A stretch of DNA of 64,000 nucleotides from Whalleya microplaca (taxonomy: Eukaryota > Ascomycota > Sordariomycetes > Xylariales > Xylariaceae), in NCBI GenBank assembly GCA_022497155.1, contig MU385770.1, forward strand, positions 62,001 through 126,000. Reading direction: 5' to 3'. Below are positions 48,046 to 59,411 of this stretch, in pieces (within the stretch, counting starts at the first letter, position 1; the number at the start of each line of letters is the position of its first letter). Position numbers and translations under genes: made by a program. The notes under the pieces are model-generated. The model saw nothing but the letters and a program-made list of their open reading frames with translations, ran no database searches and was not told where the DNA came from.

Positions 48046-51000
48046 ATGGACTCTTCCAGCGCGCCAAGTGGCAGCATGGCCATCTCGCAGGCCGCCTCGA
48101 GCATCCTGAATGCCTCTTCGACTGCCGTCGCTTCGGCTGTCACGCAAGCGGATGAGGTTGCCGGGTCCTCTTCGTGGCTCGGACTCTTCGCCAGGCTCAT
48201 ACTATTCATACTCCATATGCTCTCAACCATATTATACTGGAGTCTGAAGCTCACGACCATCTCTGTGCCAACGCTGTTATTTACGCTTTTCTCGACAAGT
48301 TGGACGGTGACCATGAATGCTACTACTTTGTAATCATGCCCCCGCTCCTAAGAGTATCTATTTACTAACGTTTGCAGGGCATTGATATTGTTTCTCATGT
48401 TCTCTGCGGTCACCTGGGTCGTGAGGTATCGCTATTTGAACATGTATTCACGTCTTCCTCCAGAGCCACAGCGCAAGGAACCTGAACTGGATCTTGTCCC
48501 GGACACTCACGAAGAGGGCGCGAAGCCCGGGCTGACGAATTACCTCGACGAGTTTCTCAGTGCTATCAAGATCTTTGGGTATCTTGAACGCCCCGTGTTT
48601 CACGAGTTGACCCGGAGTATGCAGACCAGGAAATTGATTGCTGGAGAGACTTTAAATCTTGAAGACGAAAAGGGATTTTGCATCGTCGTCGATGGCCTAG
48701 TCGAGATTTTCGTCAAGTCTTCAACCCACCGTGATCGAGACTCTAGTTCGGCCATACCCCACGAGAATTCCCCCGACTCTTCAACAAATGGGGAAGATGA
48801 CCACTCTGTTCCTGGCCAGCAACGGTACCAGCTATTGACAGAAGTACGGAATGGCAATCCAATGTCGTCTCTCTTCTCAATCATGTCTTTATTTACAGAA
48901 GAGGTAAAGCTTAGGATACCGTCTGACTCTGCCTCGGATCCCAATGCTAGCAATGAGCACCTTGATGATCAGCGTATGCCATCTAGCGCGAGTCTTCCGC
49001 GCCAACATGATGCGTCGACTTTCTTGTCTAAAGAACATGAAGTTGGGCAGGCTGACGGGGCGCCCCCGTCCGTAGTTGATGAGCCTGAGCCCATGAGTCC
49101 CTCCTCCACCCGTGGACCCAGGTTACCAAAGATCCCTCCCATTTCTCTCGACGAGTCTCCAATGGATCGGCACCCTCCTCGCCCTGCTATGAAAAGGGCG
49201 GCCACATCCGTCCATCCTGACATTATCGCGAGAGCTACGGTCGATACAACAATAGCGATAATACCAGCGAGTGCATTCCGTCGTTTGATCAGGGTATATC
49301 CTAAAGCGACTGCTCATATCGTTCATGTTATCCTGTCGAGGTTTCAGCGCGTCACTCTTTCTACAGCGTATCATTACCTCGGTCTAACTAATGAGGTCCT
49401 TCATATGGAAAAGGATATGCTGAACTACACCACTTGCCAATTACCGAACCTTCTTCGGGGTGATGCCTTGGATCGTCTGAAAGAAAAGTTCAAACAGGAG
49501 AGGGAGAGGGCTGGTGAGGAAATTGGGAAAGGAATCGCTTTACATAATGCATCAGCCACAAGCCACCACCAACGGAGATCCTCCACAGGTTTGCGCAAAG
49601 AAGCAGCATTGCAAGCAATGTCACGTCTCCGGCCTCAGTCCGTGGTAGCATCTACCATTGTTCCTCCCAATGAGCGTCTTTCAATCCACACTCCCAGCCC
49701 CGGTGACCTGTTGGCTAACGTCCAACTGGCTCGTGGCGGCGGACCAAGATCATCTGGTACCCTTGATATCCCCTTAAACCAGCCCTGGCATCCGTCAGAC
49801 ACATTCCGGAGAGACGATGCGAGCCCTTTGGCACTGCGAGGCTTTAACCCTTTCTCAACACAGAAACGGGCTCGTTTATCGATTGACCCCCGAGAGTCTG
49901 TGGACGAAGACAACCTGTTCCGGGTCTCTGTATTAGAGTGCGTTTTGAAGGCCCTAGGAATGAGCGCTGGCGGATCGTCTAGGGGTCCAGAATCTACTGA
50001 AGGGTCTCCAAGACTTGTGTCGTATGACCAGAGAAGGCAGAAAGCCGTATTCACCAACAATGCGTTTGGATATATGGATCCGTTTGTTGGGTCGGCTGAC
50101 TGGGATGCTGAATCGATGACTTCTGGCGGCATTTCAATGAGTGCGCCGCCGAATGCACAGCTGCTAGCCTCCGAGATGAAGCACGAAGTAGAGATCGTCT
50201 TCTTCCGTCAAGGTTCCATCTTAGTCGAGGAAGGAGAGCGGAGCCCCGGGCTTTACTATGTCATTGATGGCTTCCTTGACATCTGCCTCCCCTCAGAACA
50301 TGCTGGAAGCGATATCCTGAGCTCTTCGAGTAGAACAAATGAGACTGCTATGCATAGGGCAGAATCCCAAGATGCAGCCCGACAGTCGTCCTCATCTTCA
50401 CCCTTACCTGACCATCCCGACCCAATTAAGAACACGCCAGACGGGAAACGAAACACGAAATCAAACCGTCGTCGCGTGGGTCTCGTAAAGCCAGGTGGTC
50501 TCGCGGGTTACATCGGTACAGTATCATCCTACCGATCATTTATTGATGTAATTGCGAAGACCGATGTGTACGTTGGCTTTGTTCCGCGGGCAACCTTGGA
50601 GAAAATCGTTGAGAAATATCCAATAGTGCTGCTCACTATGGCAAAACGCTTAACCAGCTCACTTCCCAGACTCATCCTCCACATTGATTTCGCCCTCGAA
50701 TGGGTCCAAGTCAACGCTGGACAAGTCATATTCCATAAAGATGAGGAAAGCGAGGCTATCTATATAGTTCTCAACGGACGACTTCGATTGGTGGAAGACC
50801 GAAAAGGCGGCGGAATGAACGTTCGTGCAGAGTTCGGCCAAGGAGATAGTATTGGAGAACTGGAAGTCATGACTGAGTCTACTCGCTCTGGGACCTTGCA
50901 TGCTATCCGTGATACGGAACTCATCAAATTCCCTCGTACCTTATTCAACAGTCTCGCTCAAGAGCATCCCAACATTACCATCAAGGTTTCGAAGATCATC

Positions 51001-52872
51001 GCGTCTAGAATGCGGGTACTAGTCGACGATCCATCCAACCTCACAGGGAAAGACGCAACGACCTCCGGCACATCGATCAACAAGATTGCTTCGACACTCA
51101 ACATACGAACAGTTGCCATTCTTCCTGTTAGGTCAGGAATCCCTGTTGTTGAGTTCGGCAATCGTCTAATGAATGCCCTCACCCAAGTTGGCACCCCAAA
51201 TAGTGCTACATCACTCAACCAGTCTGCTATTCTCAGTCACCTTGGCAAGCATGCTTTCAACAAGATGGGAAAGCTAAAGCTGTCTCAATATCTCGCCGAC
51301 CTAGAGGAGAAATATGGACTGGTCGTCTACGTTGCTGGTGAGTTGCTTCGAATTTTATCTATTGTCCTTTCCTTGTGATGATGAGCAAATTTCTTCCAGA
51401 GCGCCGTCAATGAAGGCTTTAAAACTCTAATTTTTTCCTGATCACAATACACATATCTCCCCTATTGCTTTCGGTCCCCTTTACTGTGCACGGCTAACAG
51501 TACTTGAAAAGATACAAGCGTCACCTCTCCTTGGACACAGACTTGCATTACCCAAGCAGATTGCATTCTCCTTGTAGGCCTAGCCGAAGGATCTCCAGAA
51601 ATCGGAGAATACGAACGCTTCATGCTGGGTATGAATTCAACTGCACGTAAAATACTGGTCCTTCTTCACGCCGATCGGTATTCGCCACCAGGCTTGACCA
51701 GATCTTGGCTGAGAAATCGCGTATGGATTAATGGTGGTCATTATCATTTACAGATGTCCTTCGGCCCGTCGACTGTCGCTCCAGCTCCTCCGAGGAAAGG
51801 CGGCCCCACTCTCAAGGAGCGTGTGCAAATTCTCCAGGCTGAGATTCAGAAATACACAGTTCGGAAGATACGCCAGAGACCGTATTATTCCCCAGATGCT
51901 CCTTATAAAGGAGACTTCCAGAGGCTTGCAAGAAGACTTTGCGGCAAGTCAATTGGTCTTGTGCTAGGAGGCGGCGGCGCAAGAGGTATTGTACAGATCG
52001 GTATTATTAGGGCTATGGAAGAGGCCGGCATTCCGATTGACATCGTCGGCGGTACGTCCATCGGATCTTTCATCGGAGCACTATATGCCCGTCATGCGGA
52101 CATGGTGCCTATGTTCGGCCTAGCCAAAAAGTTCGCCGGTAGGATGGGGAGTATATGGCGTTTTGCCCTAGATCTCACGTATCCCTCCGCATCATATACC
52201 ACCGGTCATGAGTTCAACCGTGGAATTTTCAAGACGTTTGGTAAGCACCAAATTGAAGATTTCTGGTTGGAATACTACTGCAATACTACGAATATCAGCA
52301 AGAGTAGAGGAGAATTCCATACCAGCGGGTATGCCTGGCGTTATGTGCGAGCGTCCATGTCTTTGGCTGGCTTGGTGCCACCGCTGTGCGATGAGGGCAG
52401 CATGTTACTGGACGGTGGATATATTGACAACTTGACCGTGTCACACATGAAGTCTCTGGGCGCCGATGTCATTTTCGCCATCGACGTGGGAGCTATAGAT
52501 GACGATACACCTCAGAGCTATGGAGATTCGCTCTCCGGTATGTGGGCCTTCTTCAACCGATGGAATCCGTTTTCGACGATTCCAAACCCTCCCACGCTAG
52601 CAGAGATCCAAGCTCGATTGGCCTACGTATCAAGTGTCGACGCTCTTGAACGAGCCAAGACAATGCCAGGGTGTGTCTACATGAGGCCTCCGGTCGATGA
52701 GTATGGGACCTTGGAGTTTGGGAAGTTCGATGAGATTTACGAGATGGGCTACAAGTATGGCAAGGACTTCTTTGCCAAACTTAAAGAAGATGGCATGCTT
52801 CCTTTGGTAGAGGAGACGGAGGAGAAGAAGGCTTTACGGAGGACGATGGCTCCTCGGCGTGCGAGTATATAG
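48046..52872 (+). CDS. NTE1: Lysophospholipase NTE1 (neuropathy target esterase)
   Basis: Predicted 1534 aa. Introns are at 48330-48377 and 51338-51511; joins give [14 protein letters not shown] and [14 protein letters not shown]-terminal hydrophobic segments (about residues 30-110) anchor it in the ER. Three cyclic-nucleotide-binding-like domains follow, for instance [20 protein letters not shown] and [20 protein letters not shown], the first split by a long Ser/Pro-rich insert. The C-terminal patatin domain has GGGGARG (1234-1240), the nucleophile Ser1264 in GTSIG, and Asp1382 in DGG. By family knowledge it deacylates phosphatidylcholine to glycerophosphocholine and tunes membrane lipid balance. 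Length matches fungal orthologues (about 1500). The acceptor AAAAG at 51511 has a weak pyrimidine tract but is the only one that restores the frame. Confidence 0.96.
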
Positions 52873-53462
52873 CTAATATTGTGCCATATCCAAACGCATC
52901 ATCATGATTCGTGCAATATATGTCACCTACATCCAAGCTGATGCCCTTGCCAAATCTTTCTCTGGTGAACTAGTGATGCTCGCCAAGCATATGTTAAATC
53001 ATAATGATAGACAGGAAGTCAGATATCATCAACAAGGTAGGAAGAAATTTAGGCATATTTTTCTTCGATGGGGCCAAGTCACTACGTTTCTATTACCCAT
53101 CATGTTCTTGCCTTTCAGGCTAATTATATCGAATCATATCGGCGCACCCCCTCTCCAAGCATCTACGTTCAAAAGCCTACTACATCCCCTGTAGTTAGTC
53201 CTACCTTTATATGGCTTGCCAGGTAAATCATGGCTAGCCTATTAACCATTTACATCTCATTTTGGATTTTCGGGGCACTACGGAAATTCAATGTAGCATA
53301 TACGCTTACGTCTAAATGAATGTGCCTGATTGATGTAGTGACAGAAGTCTAGAATCTTATTTATTGCTCTTGTTATTTATTTTATGGAATTGGTCCTTAT
53401 TCTCATCCCCCATTATCTATTTAACCATATAAGCAAACCTCTTTAACCAACATATCATAAAC
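52873..53462. other. Spacer between NTE1 and the secreted esterase
   Basis: 3' region of NTE1, then an AT-rich promoter for the esterase gene. No gene is recognised. Confidence 0.55.
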
Positions 53463-54284
53463 ATGAAGATCAGTCAGATTGTCACAGCAGCGGCCTGCCT
53501 TACAGGCACGGCATTGGCTCAGACTCGACTCAAAATCAGTGAGGCTCTGTTTATGAATCCTTCATTATGAAAGAGGCCTAACAGAATATGCACATCAAGT
53601 GCCACTAGGAGACAGCATCACAGCGCTCACCTGCTGGCGGGCTAGGTTATGGGATCTCCTGGAGGCCAACAATGTCACGGACAAGATCCAGTTCGTCGGC
53701 TCGAAAACCGACAATCCTGAGCGCTGCAGCGCTGCAGACCCCAACTGGAACAAACGACACGAAGGGCATCCGGGTTTCCTCGCCATCGACATCGCCGACG
53801 ACCACCACCTCGAAGGCTGGCTCAACACAACGGAGCCCGACATCGTCATGTTCATGCTGGGCACGGATGACATAGCCCAAGGCAAAAAGGCAGACAACAT
53901 CTTGCTCGCGTACACCGACCTGGTTGATCAGATGCGGGCCAGCAATCCCAATATGGTGATCATTGTAAGTCGCGGAGGTATCACAAGGCTCTTGCGTGTG
54001 CAGCTGATGAGAATACGTATCAGGTCGACACCGTGGTCCCGCTGCCCGTGAGTGATGAGGCCGTCAAGAGCCTCAATGCCGCTATTCCGTCGTGGGCGTC
54101 GGACCAGAACCAGACGGAGTCGCCTATCTACGTGAACGATATCTACCCGTATCCGAATACGGCTCTGCGAGACGGCATCCATCCCAATGATGATGGCGAC
54201 GATATCATTGCGAGCGCCCTGAGCCCACTTCTCACGTGGATAATCAACTCAAATACAGCTGGGAACTCTACGGATATTGAATAA
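53463..54284 (+). CDS. Secreted SGNH-fold esterase, CE3-like (GDSL hydrolase)
   Basis: Predicted 233 aa. Introns are at 53539-53599 and 53965-54023. Residues 1-19 (MKISQIVTAAACLTGTALA) form a clear signal peptide. The acceptor ATCAAG at 53599 yields LKIMPLGDSIT with nucleophile Ser31. The Gly block appears as EGHPGF and the C-terminal Asp197/His200 pair as DGIHPND. The family's GxND box reads GTDD, with Asp115 in place of the oxyanion-hole Asn. CE3 enzymes remove acetyl groups from xylan; secretion and the MPLGDSIT and EGHPGF blocks support this group. The Asp change may lower or alter activity. Substrate is inferred. Neighbouring genes show no further wall-degrading enzymes. Confidence 0.87.
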
Positions 54285-55058
54285 GCGCGTGTAGAGATTT
54301 ATCCACTACGTTGTGGTAGAAGGATCATGCCAAAAAGAGGAGAGGAGATACGACCTTGTGTATGTATCAAGTGACACCGGGTACTTGTACAGTATGTTTC
54401 CAGAGAAAGAGAAAAATGAATGATACGATGGTATCAAAGGATTTGGAGCTCTTTATATACCTGCATCCATCAATACAGGCGTGTGCGGCGATTACCCCTA
54501 TATACTCTTATCAACGCTATCATCCTATACTAGTCAAGGATTATATAGCAAGCTGTGAGTTATGGTCTGACTCGATTAGAGACCATGCATATGTGACTCT
54601 GTAGTCCAGAACATCTTCGGGTGTTTACAGAACTCCATGTCTCAGTCCAAAAACACGTCGACTCAACTCTACACTAACTCTTACACGGTCAATCGAATAA
54701 TCAGATTCCCTACAGCATACAATGCCATGGAACTTGGGTATAAACAATCCTGGCGTTCAATGGCACCGCAGCTTGTTCAGAGAACAGTGGCCATTGTCCT
54801 GAACAGTTTCTATGTTGTTATACTGCGCAAGTGTATGAAATTGTTACTAGCCGTATTTAAGCTACGCCACATAGTAAAGTGAAAGGAAGTTTCTAGAGCC
54901 AACTCGGTCTTCACTGAAAGCCAGCATTGTCAACAACAAATTGAACAAAGCAATATCTTATCAGATATCCCCTTTGAGTCTGACGAAACCTATTACATCA
55001 ACATCTACGTGGACACCACAAACAACTCTCTTACACCTAGGCCCAATCAACGGTCAGG
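54285..55058. other. Spacer after the esterase gene
   Basis: AT-rich with short frames only. No gene is recognised. Confidence 0.5.
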
Positions 55059-55307
55059 ATGTGTCGTCAAGGCAGCAAGGTTACTTGGTGCTCTCTTGGG
55101 GAGCACCAGGTTGGAGAAGCGGTCCCTACTTGTCGGTATACTTGTTCCAAGGCTTCAGATCTCGGCTTTGGATCATGTGGGCTCGTTGTCGAGGCTAAGC
55201 CTTCGACCTTTCTTCGCAATTGTTCTGATTGCATGAAGAAGGAGCGGGAAGCTCGACGTTCTCAGCAGGCCACTCCCACGAGCCATGACCAGCAAGGTAA
55301 TAATTAG
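55059..55307 (+). CDS. Small Cys-patterned protein, unknown function
   Basis: An 82-codon frame, MCRQGSKVTWCSLGEHQVGE onward, with Cys at regular spacing: MC, WCSLGEH, PTCRYTC, GSCG, NCSDC, then a charged tail KKEREARRSQQ. The order (MC, C..GH-like, C, CG, CxxC near the end) recalls small fungal putative zinc-binding proteins that I know only as hypothetical. No signal peptide. A possible GTAATA donor at the end (after DQQ) means the true C-terminus may lie further downstream. No in-frame upstream extension is convincing. It could be a real small gene or a fragment of one. Confidence 0.4.
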   Translation: MCRQGSKVTWCSLGEHQVGEAVPTCRYTCSKASDLGFGSCGLVVEAKPSTFLRNCSDCMKKEREARRSQQATPTSHDQQGNN

Positions 55308-56168
55308 TCATTTGCATTGCTGTTGAGTCCAACTACTGTGCATAGACATGCAATTTCATTTGTTAGCAGTTGGCGTTCTTCTGGGTTACTAAGGAGGAGT
55401 TTTCATTAGAGCAATTCTGATCTTAAGGTAGTAAATGCTATCTTCAGGGGGTGGTGTCTAACATGGCATTTCCTCCTGCAGATATGCACCAAAATAGAAA
55501 AAAGGTATAAAATGATAAAGAAACCAAGTACCTATTTGTAGTATGTATTGTGACTATACACAAAGCTCAGAAACCTTTGTGCTAGATATATCAATAAGTC
55601 AGTAGTAGCCTCTCAAAGCTAACAAAGCGAATAACCATATAGCGCTGTCAGGAATCGAACCTAACTCACTTTATTACTCACTGTAGCTCATCCAACCACC
55701 AAATGTTTGCCAACTGAACAACCTAGTCTGCAAACATGAAGTTCTCGTATGATGTCCGTGTCGCCCACCTGTTATTTGCAACTACTCGATGTTGGGAGTA
55801 CTATATCACGCCCATACAAGTATATCAGGATCCAACAGGTTATCCAGCTTTCCACACCAGGTGTTCGGTGTGACACTACTCTTTCTTCAAGCTGCTAAGT
55901 TGCTAACATGCTCAAACTTCCGAAATGCTTGTCACGACACTTCGTGAGTCAACAATGACTCTTGTTGTCACAATGTTAGCTGATAGATGATGGAATGGAG
56001 AACCTGACTTCTCCCGCACAACATGCACTATGAGTAATGTCAAAGTCCAACAGCTATTAAGCTTGTTGGAAAACAAAACAGGACGGTATAAGTATCCGCG
56101 AGTATTCCGGCCATGAGGCTGGCAGTCGTGACCTGGACATTCTCTACGACAATTATTATCCATTTTCC
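55308..56168. other. Spacer with a tRNA-like relic
   Basis: No protein gene is recognised. A degenerate minus-strand tRNA-like sequence is at 55641-55733 (separate entry). The right end is promoter of the next gene. Confidence 0.5.
55641..55733 (-). pseudogene. tRNA-like relic with intact B box
   Basis: On the minus strand the B box GGTTCGATTCC (55651-55661) is perfect and lies in a good T-arm (TTAGG / CCTGA). An A-box-like TAGGTTGTTCAGTTGG occupies 55710-55725, with a foldable D-arm and an anticodon-like stem CATTT/GGATG. The acceptor arms do not pair and about 25 extra bases separate anticodon arm and T-arm. It is best read as a decayed tRNA or a tRNA-derived short element. Confidence 0.45.
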
Positions 56169-56829
56169 ATGATGTCTTCCAATAACCCATACTTGAAATG
56201 GGCCCAAGATTTCATTACCGCGATAAAATCCGTCCCAAGAACCGAGTTCTCAGCTAATCAGTTAACCGACTGTTTTCACTACAGAATGAATGGCTTCATG
56301 CTTCATGCCGAACCTGTTACAGAGAATACGGCAAGCTTGAATATTGATTGGATGAGTAGCAGCTTTTTGGCCACAGTAAACACCCTTGCACACTATCGTT
56401 CTCAAAATACCATGTGCCGATTCGCGATTTTGAATTTTGCTTTGGTGCCAAGTAAGACTCAACGGCCTATGATTAAGCTACACAGATCAAATGCTGATTA
56501 CCGAGTCCACAGGTGCCAATGATCCTGAACTGGGTGAACGGCAGTGGGCCCCAGGGACTATGTCTGGCTGTCAGGCGTGCAAGGACTGGTGGCGTCATCA
56601 GAACCTTCAGCAACCGAACCAGAACATAGAGTCAAATCTCTGCAACGAAAGCGGAAACCTCAATAGCGGCTGGTATTTCAAGAATTTCAATTCTCGTAAT
56701 TCTCGTAGTGTTGCGTGGGAAGCTGAAGTTCGTAAGAACCCCCAAGCAACGCTTGAGCCCCGATTTGCGAGCAGATTTGGCTGGGATTTCGACTGGAATT
56801 CTGTAGTTAAAGTGATGCACTTTGGATGA
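56169..56829 (+). CDS. Orphan two-exon protein, unknown function
   Basis: Predicted 199 aa. Two open frames join through a plausible intron (56452-56512, GTAAGA to CCACAG, 61 bases), giving NFALVPSANDPELGE across the junction. The protein begins MMSSNNPYLKWAQDFITAIK; it is rich in Asn, Ser and Trp, holds a CxxC in SGCQACKDWWRHQ, and ends FGWDFDWNSVVKVMHFG. There is no signal peptide, membrane segment or domain that I recognise. Evidence for reality is the long uninterrupted frames, a consistent splice pair and ordered amino acid use, in a region where chance frames are shorter. Function unknown; it may be lineage-specific. Confidence 0.5.
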
Positions 56830-58270
56830 AGCGGCCAGGTCTTTAAAGTCTAAAGGTTATACACTCCGGTCGGGGAAACCTGAACTAGCGGGCGATGGTG
56901 TGAGGTATCTGAGAAGGACAACTCGAAACCTTGTGGCTTTACAGGAGGACCTGGAACTGTGGTGTTGTTTTCATTTCCTTCTGTGAGGATGGGTAACGCG
57001 TTCGCAATGTTTTAAGTTTCCTTAATTTATATTCGGCTTCGAAGTCATCCCAGTTGTTACTGCGTGAGGTCGTATTCGTCTAGTACAGGGACAAGACATA
57101 ATCTGTCCACAATCACATTGTAGCACATCGAAGATACAGGGGAAATAAGATATTGAATGCATGTTAAATTTCATATAGCATCGATATCTTCTGTTCTCGT
57201 CCAGGATACGAAAGCTTTATTACACTTTGGATTCGGGGCGAGGTGCAAAGATATAGACAATACCACCCAGGTGGTATGGAAGAAGCAAAATATCATATTT
57301 CCTGTTCGTAGATAACTGTGTGTGTCGTGCTATAATAAATCTCAACATCAGAGTCCGAGGCGGTGCTCGGTATTCCATACATCCCTAATGATGGCTACAA
57401 TTCCGGCTATTTAGATCTTCCAACTTCTCAGTCATATCATAGACATGGCCATATGCTTGACGAAGCGCATGGACTTATGCAGCCAGAACAGACGGACCGC
57501 GCCTCCTTGTGCCATATGCTAGAACAGAATTGTCCTAAAGAAATCCCACGGAAAAACTAACATCACCGAGGTTGAGTAATCTGTCGGGCCATCAACCGTT
57601 GTAAGAGTTTATATCAAAAGAGATACTTCCGCATTCATAGGTAGAAGTATAAGAGGACTCACTTATCATACACACGACTGTGTTAGATATAGCGAGATAT
57701 GACTAGGTACTGTATCACTCGATCAAAGTCAAGAAACGGAATCTAGAGTCTTGCATGATGACACAGGAAAGATAATCTCTTGTCCGTACGGTAAATTGTT
57801 GAGGGATGCGGGGGGTCAAGAACAGCCGCCACAGTGGCAGGGCGGATGTAGTCTTCCTACGTAATCCGTAAGACAACGCCAGAAGAGCCGGAATGACATC
57901 ATGTTTCAGCCCCCAAAAAAGCAGTCTGTACCCCTGGACCCGTTCACAATGATCCCGGTCCCGTCCCGCATCGAATAGCAGCTCGTCTGTCGTTGTTCGA
58001 TGATGGCATTCCGCATTGCCCATGCATATCCCTTGTGTGACAGAGTCGGGTCGACCTGGCTGCTGGGTCTCGTCGTATTCCCGTGCATCTGGTATTTGCT
58101 ATTTATTAGGGGAGAGACATCCGCACCGTTCACCTTCGATTCCTAGTATCGAACAAACTAAGACAATCCCTCTTCAGAACAACCGAGAAAGCGAGGTTGT
58201 ACCCCTTTATATAAATATCAACATCATTTGACAACGGAAACGCATCAAGCAATAACCAACATATAATACA
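56830..58270. other. Spacer
   Basis: No gene is recognised. Short frames at 57363-57560 and, on the minus strand, 57715-58133 have no family resemblance. The last 150 bases are promoter of the next gene. Confidence 0.5.
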
Positions 58271-58977
58271 ATGGGAAAACTATCCCCTGTCGATCCGCGC
58301 GGCTACTTGCCGTCGAGAGCACATCCAGAACATCGCTCCCACCGCAAGGAGCTAGAGAAGAAACATCGTGAGTAGCATTCAGATTTATATAGTACCCTTT
58401 CCGTCCTGCTTCACGGGTAACAATTTCATACTGTGGTGTATTCGGGAGCCAAAAGCTCTCAATATGGCGCTTGAAGCTTTCGACAATTGGCCAAACTATA
58501 TAAAAAGAGAAAATGCTCACTTCGGGTACTACAGCCTTCAGCTGGGAAACGCCACTGGTCCTCGGCATGCTCGGCATTGGTCTGGCCTGGAACATCGAGA
58601 ACCAAGTCAAGAAAAGCGAGGAGCGCAAGGAAAAGGAAGCACAAGAAGAGAAGGAGAGGGAAGAACGCCGGAAGCGGAGAAAAGAGCAACAAAAAGATCG
58701 CGGCCGGAGCACCGACGAACGCGACCACCGTGGTGGCAGTGGTAGGGACCGGAGCAAGTCTAGAGGCCCTCGGGACCACAGTCGCGGCTATCGCAACCAA
58801 TCTGCTGATTATCGGCGTGACCCTCGCTATGATGAACAGGACTACGAACCTCGACATGGTGGACGGTACCTTGAACGGTATGACGGTGGTTATGATGATC
58901 ATCGTGTTGACCGGTACGACGACCGGCAAGATCCAGAACTAGGTATTCGTCGGAGAGGTCGCCGTGACTCCTGGTAG
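58271..58977 (+). CDS. Single-span protein with charged, Arg/Asp-rich tail, unknown function
   Basis: Predicted 179 aa with one intron (58368-58534). Exon 1 reads MGKLSPVDPRGYLPSRAHPE; the splice gives LEKKHPFSWETPLVLGML. A single hydrophobic segment (TPLVLGMLGIGLAWNI, about residues 38-53) is followed by a Lys/Glu-rich coiled-coil-like run and then a tail rich in Arg, Asp and Tyr (DRSKSRGPRDHSRGY, YDGGYDDHRVDRYDDRQ). No known domain. The arrangement suggests a membrane-anchored, largely disordered protein. The splice sites are canonical, and the next frame in the downstream exon would lose the membrane segment, so the join is preferred. Function not inferred. Confidence 0.65.
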
Positions 58978-59411
58978 AGTCACCACTCTCAAACCATCCT
59001 ACTATTGTTGCCGTTGTCGTTTGGGCGTCTCATTTATTGCATGTAATGAATGGTTTTGGCGTTACCGCAAGTTACATTGGCGCATGGGAAAACAGCAAGA
59101 CAGCATTTCAGACACGACTATCACGCCTGTAGGGGGTCAAGGATAATTTCGGTCGTTTCAAGTCATCGTCATATAGTTGGGCAAGCAATTTGCATTATTC
59201 CTCAGGATGGAGTTGGGGCGCCGCATGTGTGTTTTGATGAAGGCGTTAAGGGGTTGAATTGATGGAGTGGACATGTCGCATAAATATAACTTACGAGCTT
59301 ATGACCATGGATATATTGACAAAAATTGATGTTTAATGTTTCATTTCATCTTACTCATTGTGCATCACGTCTAATAGAAGCTTGACTAGTCTGTAACGAA
59401 ACTCATCTGCT
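58978..59411. other. Convergent 3' spacer
   Basis: Lies between two genes that point at each other. No gene is seen. Confidence 0.6.
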
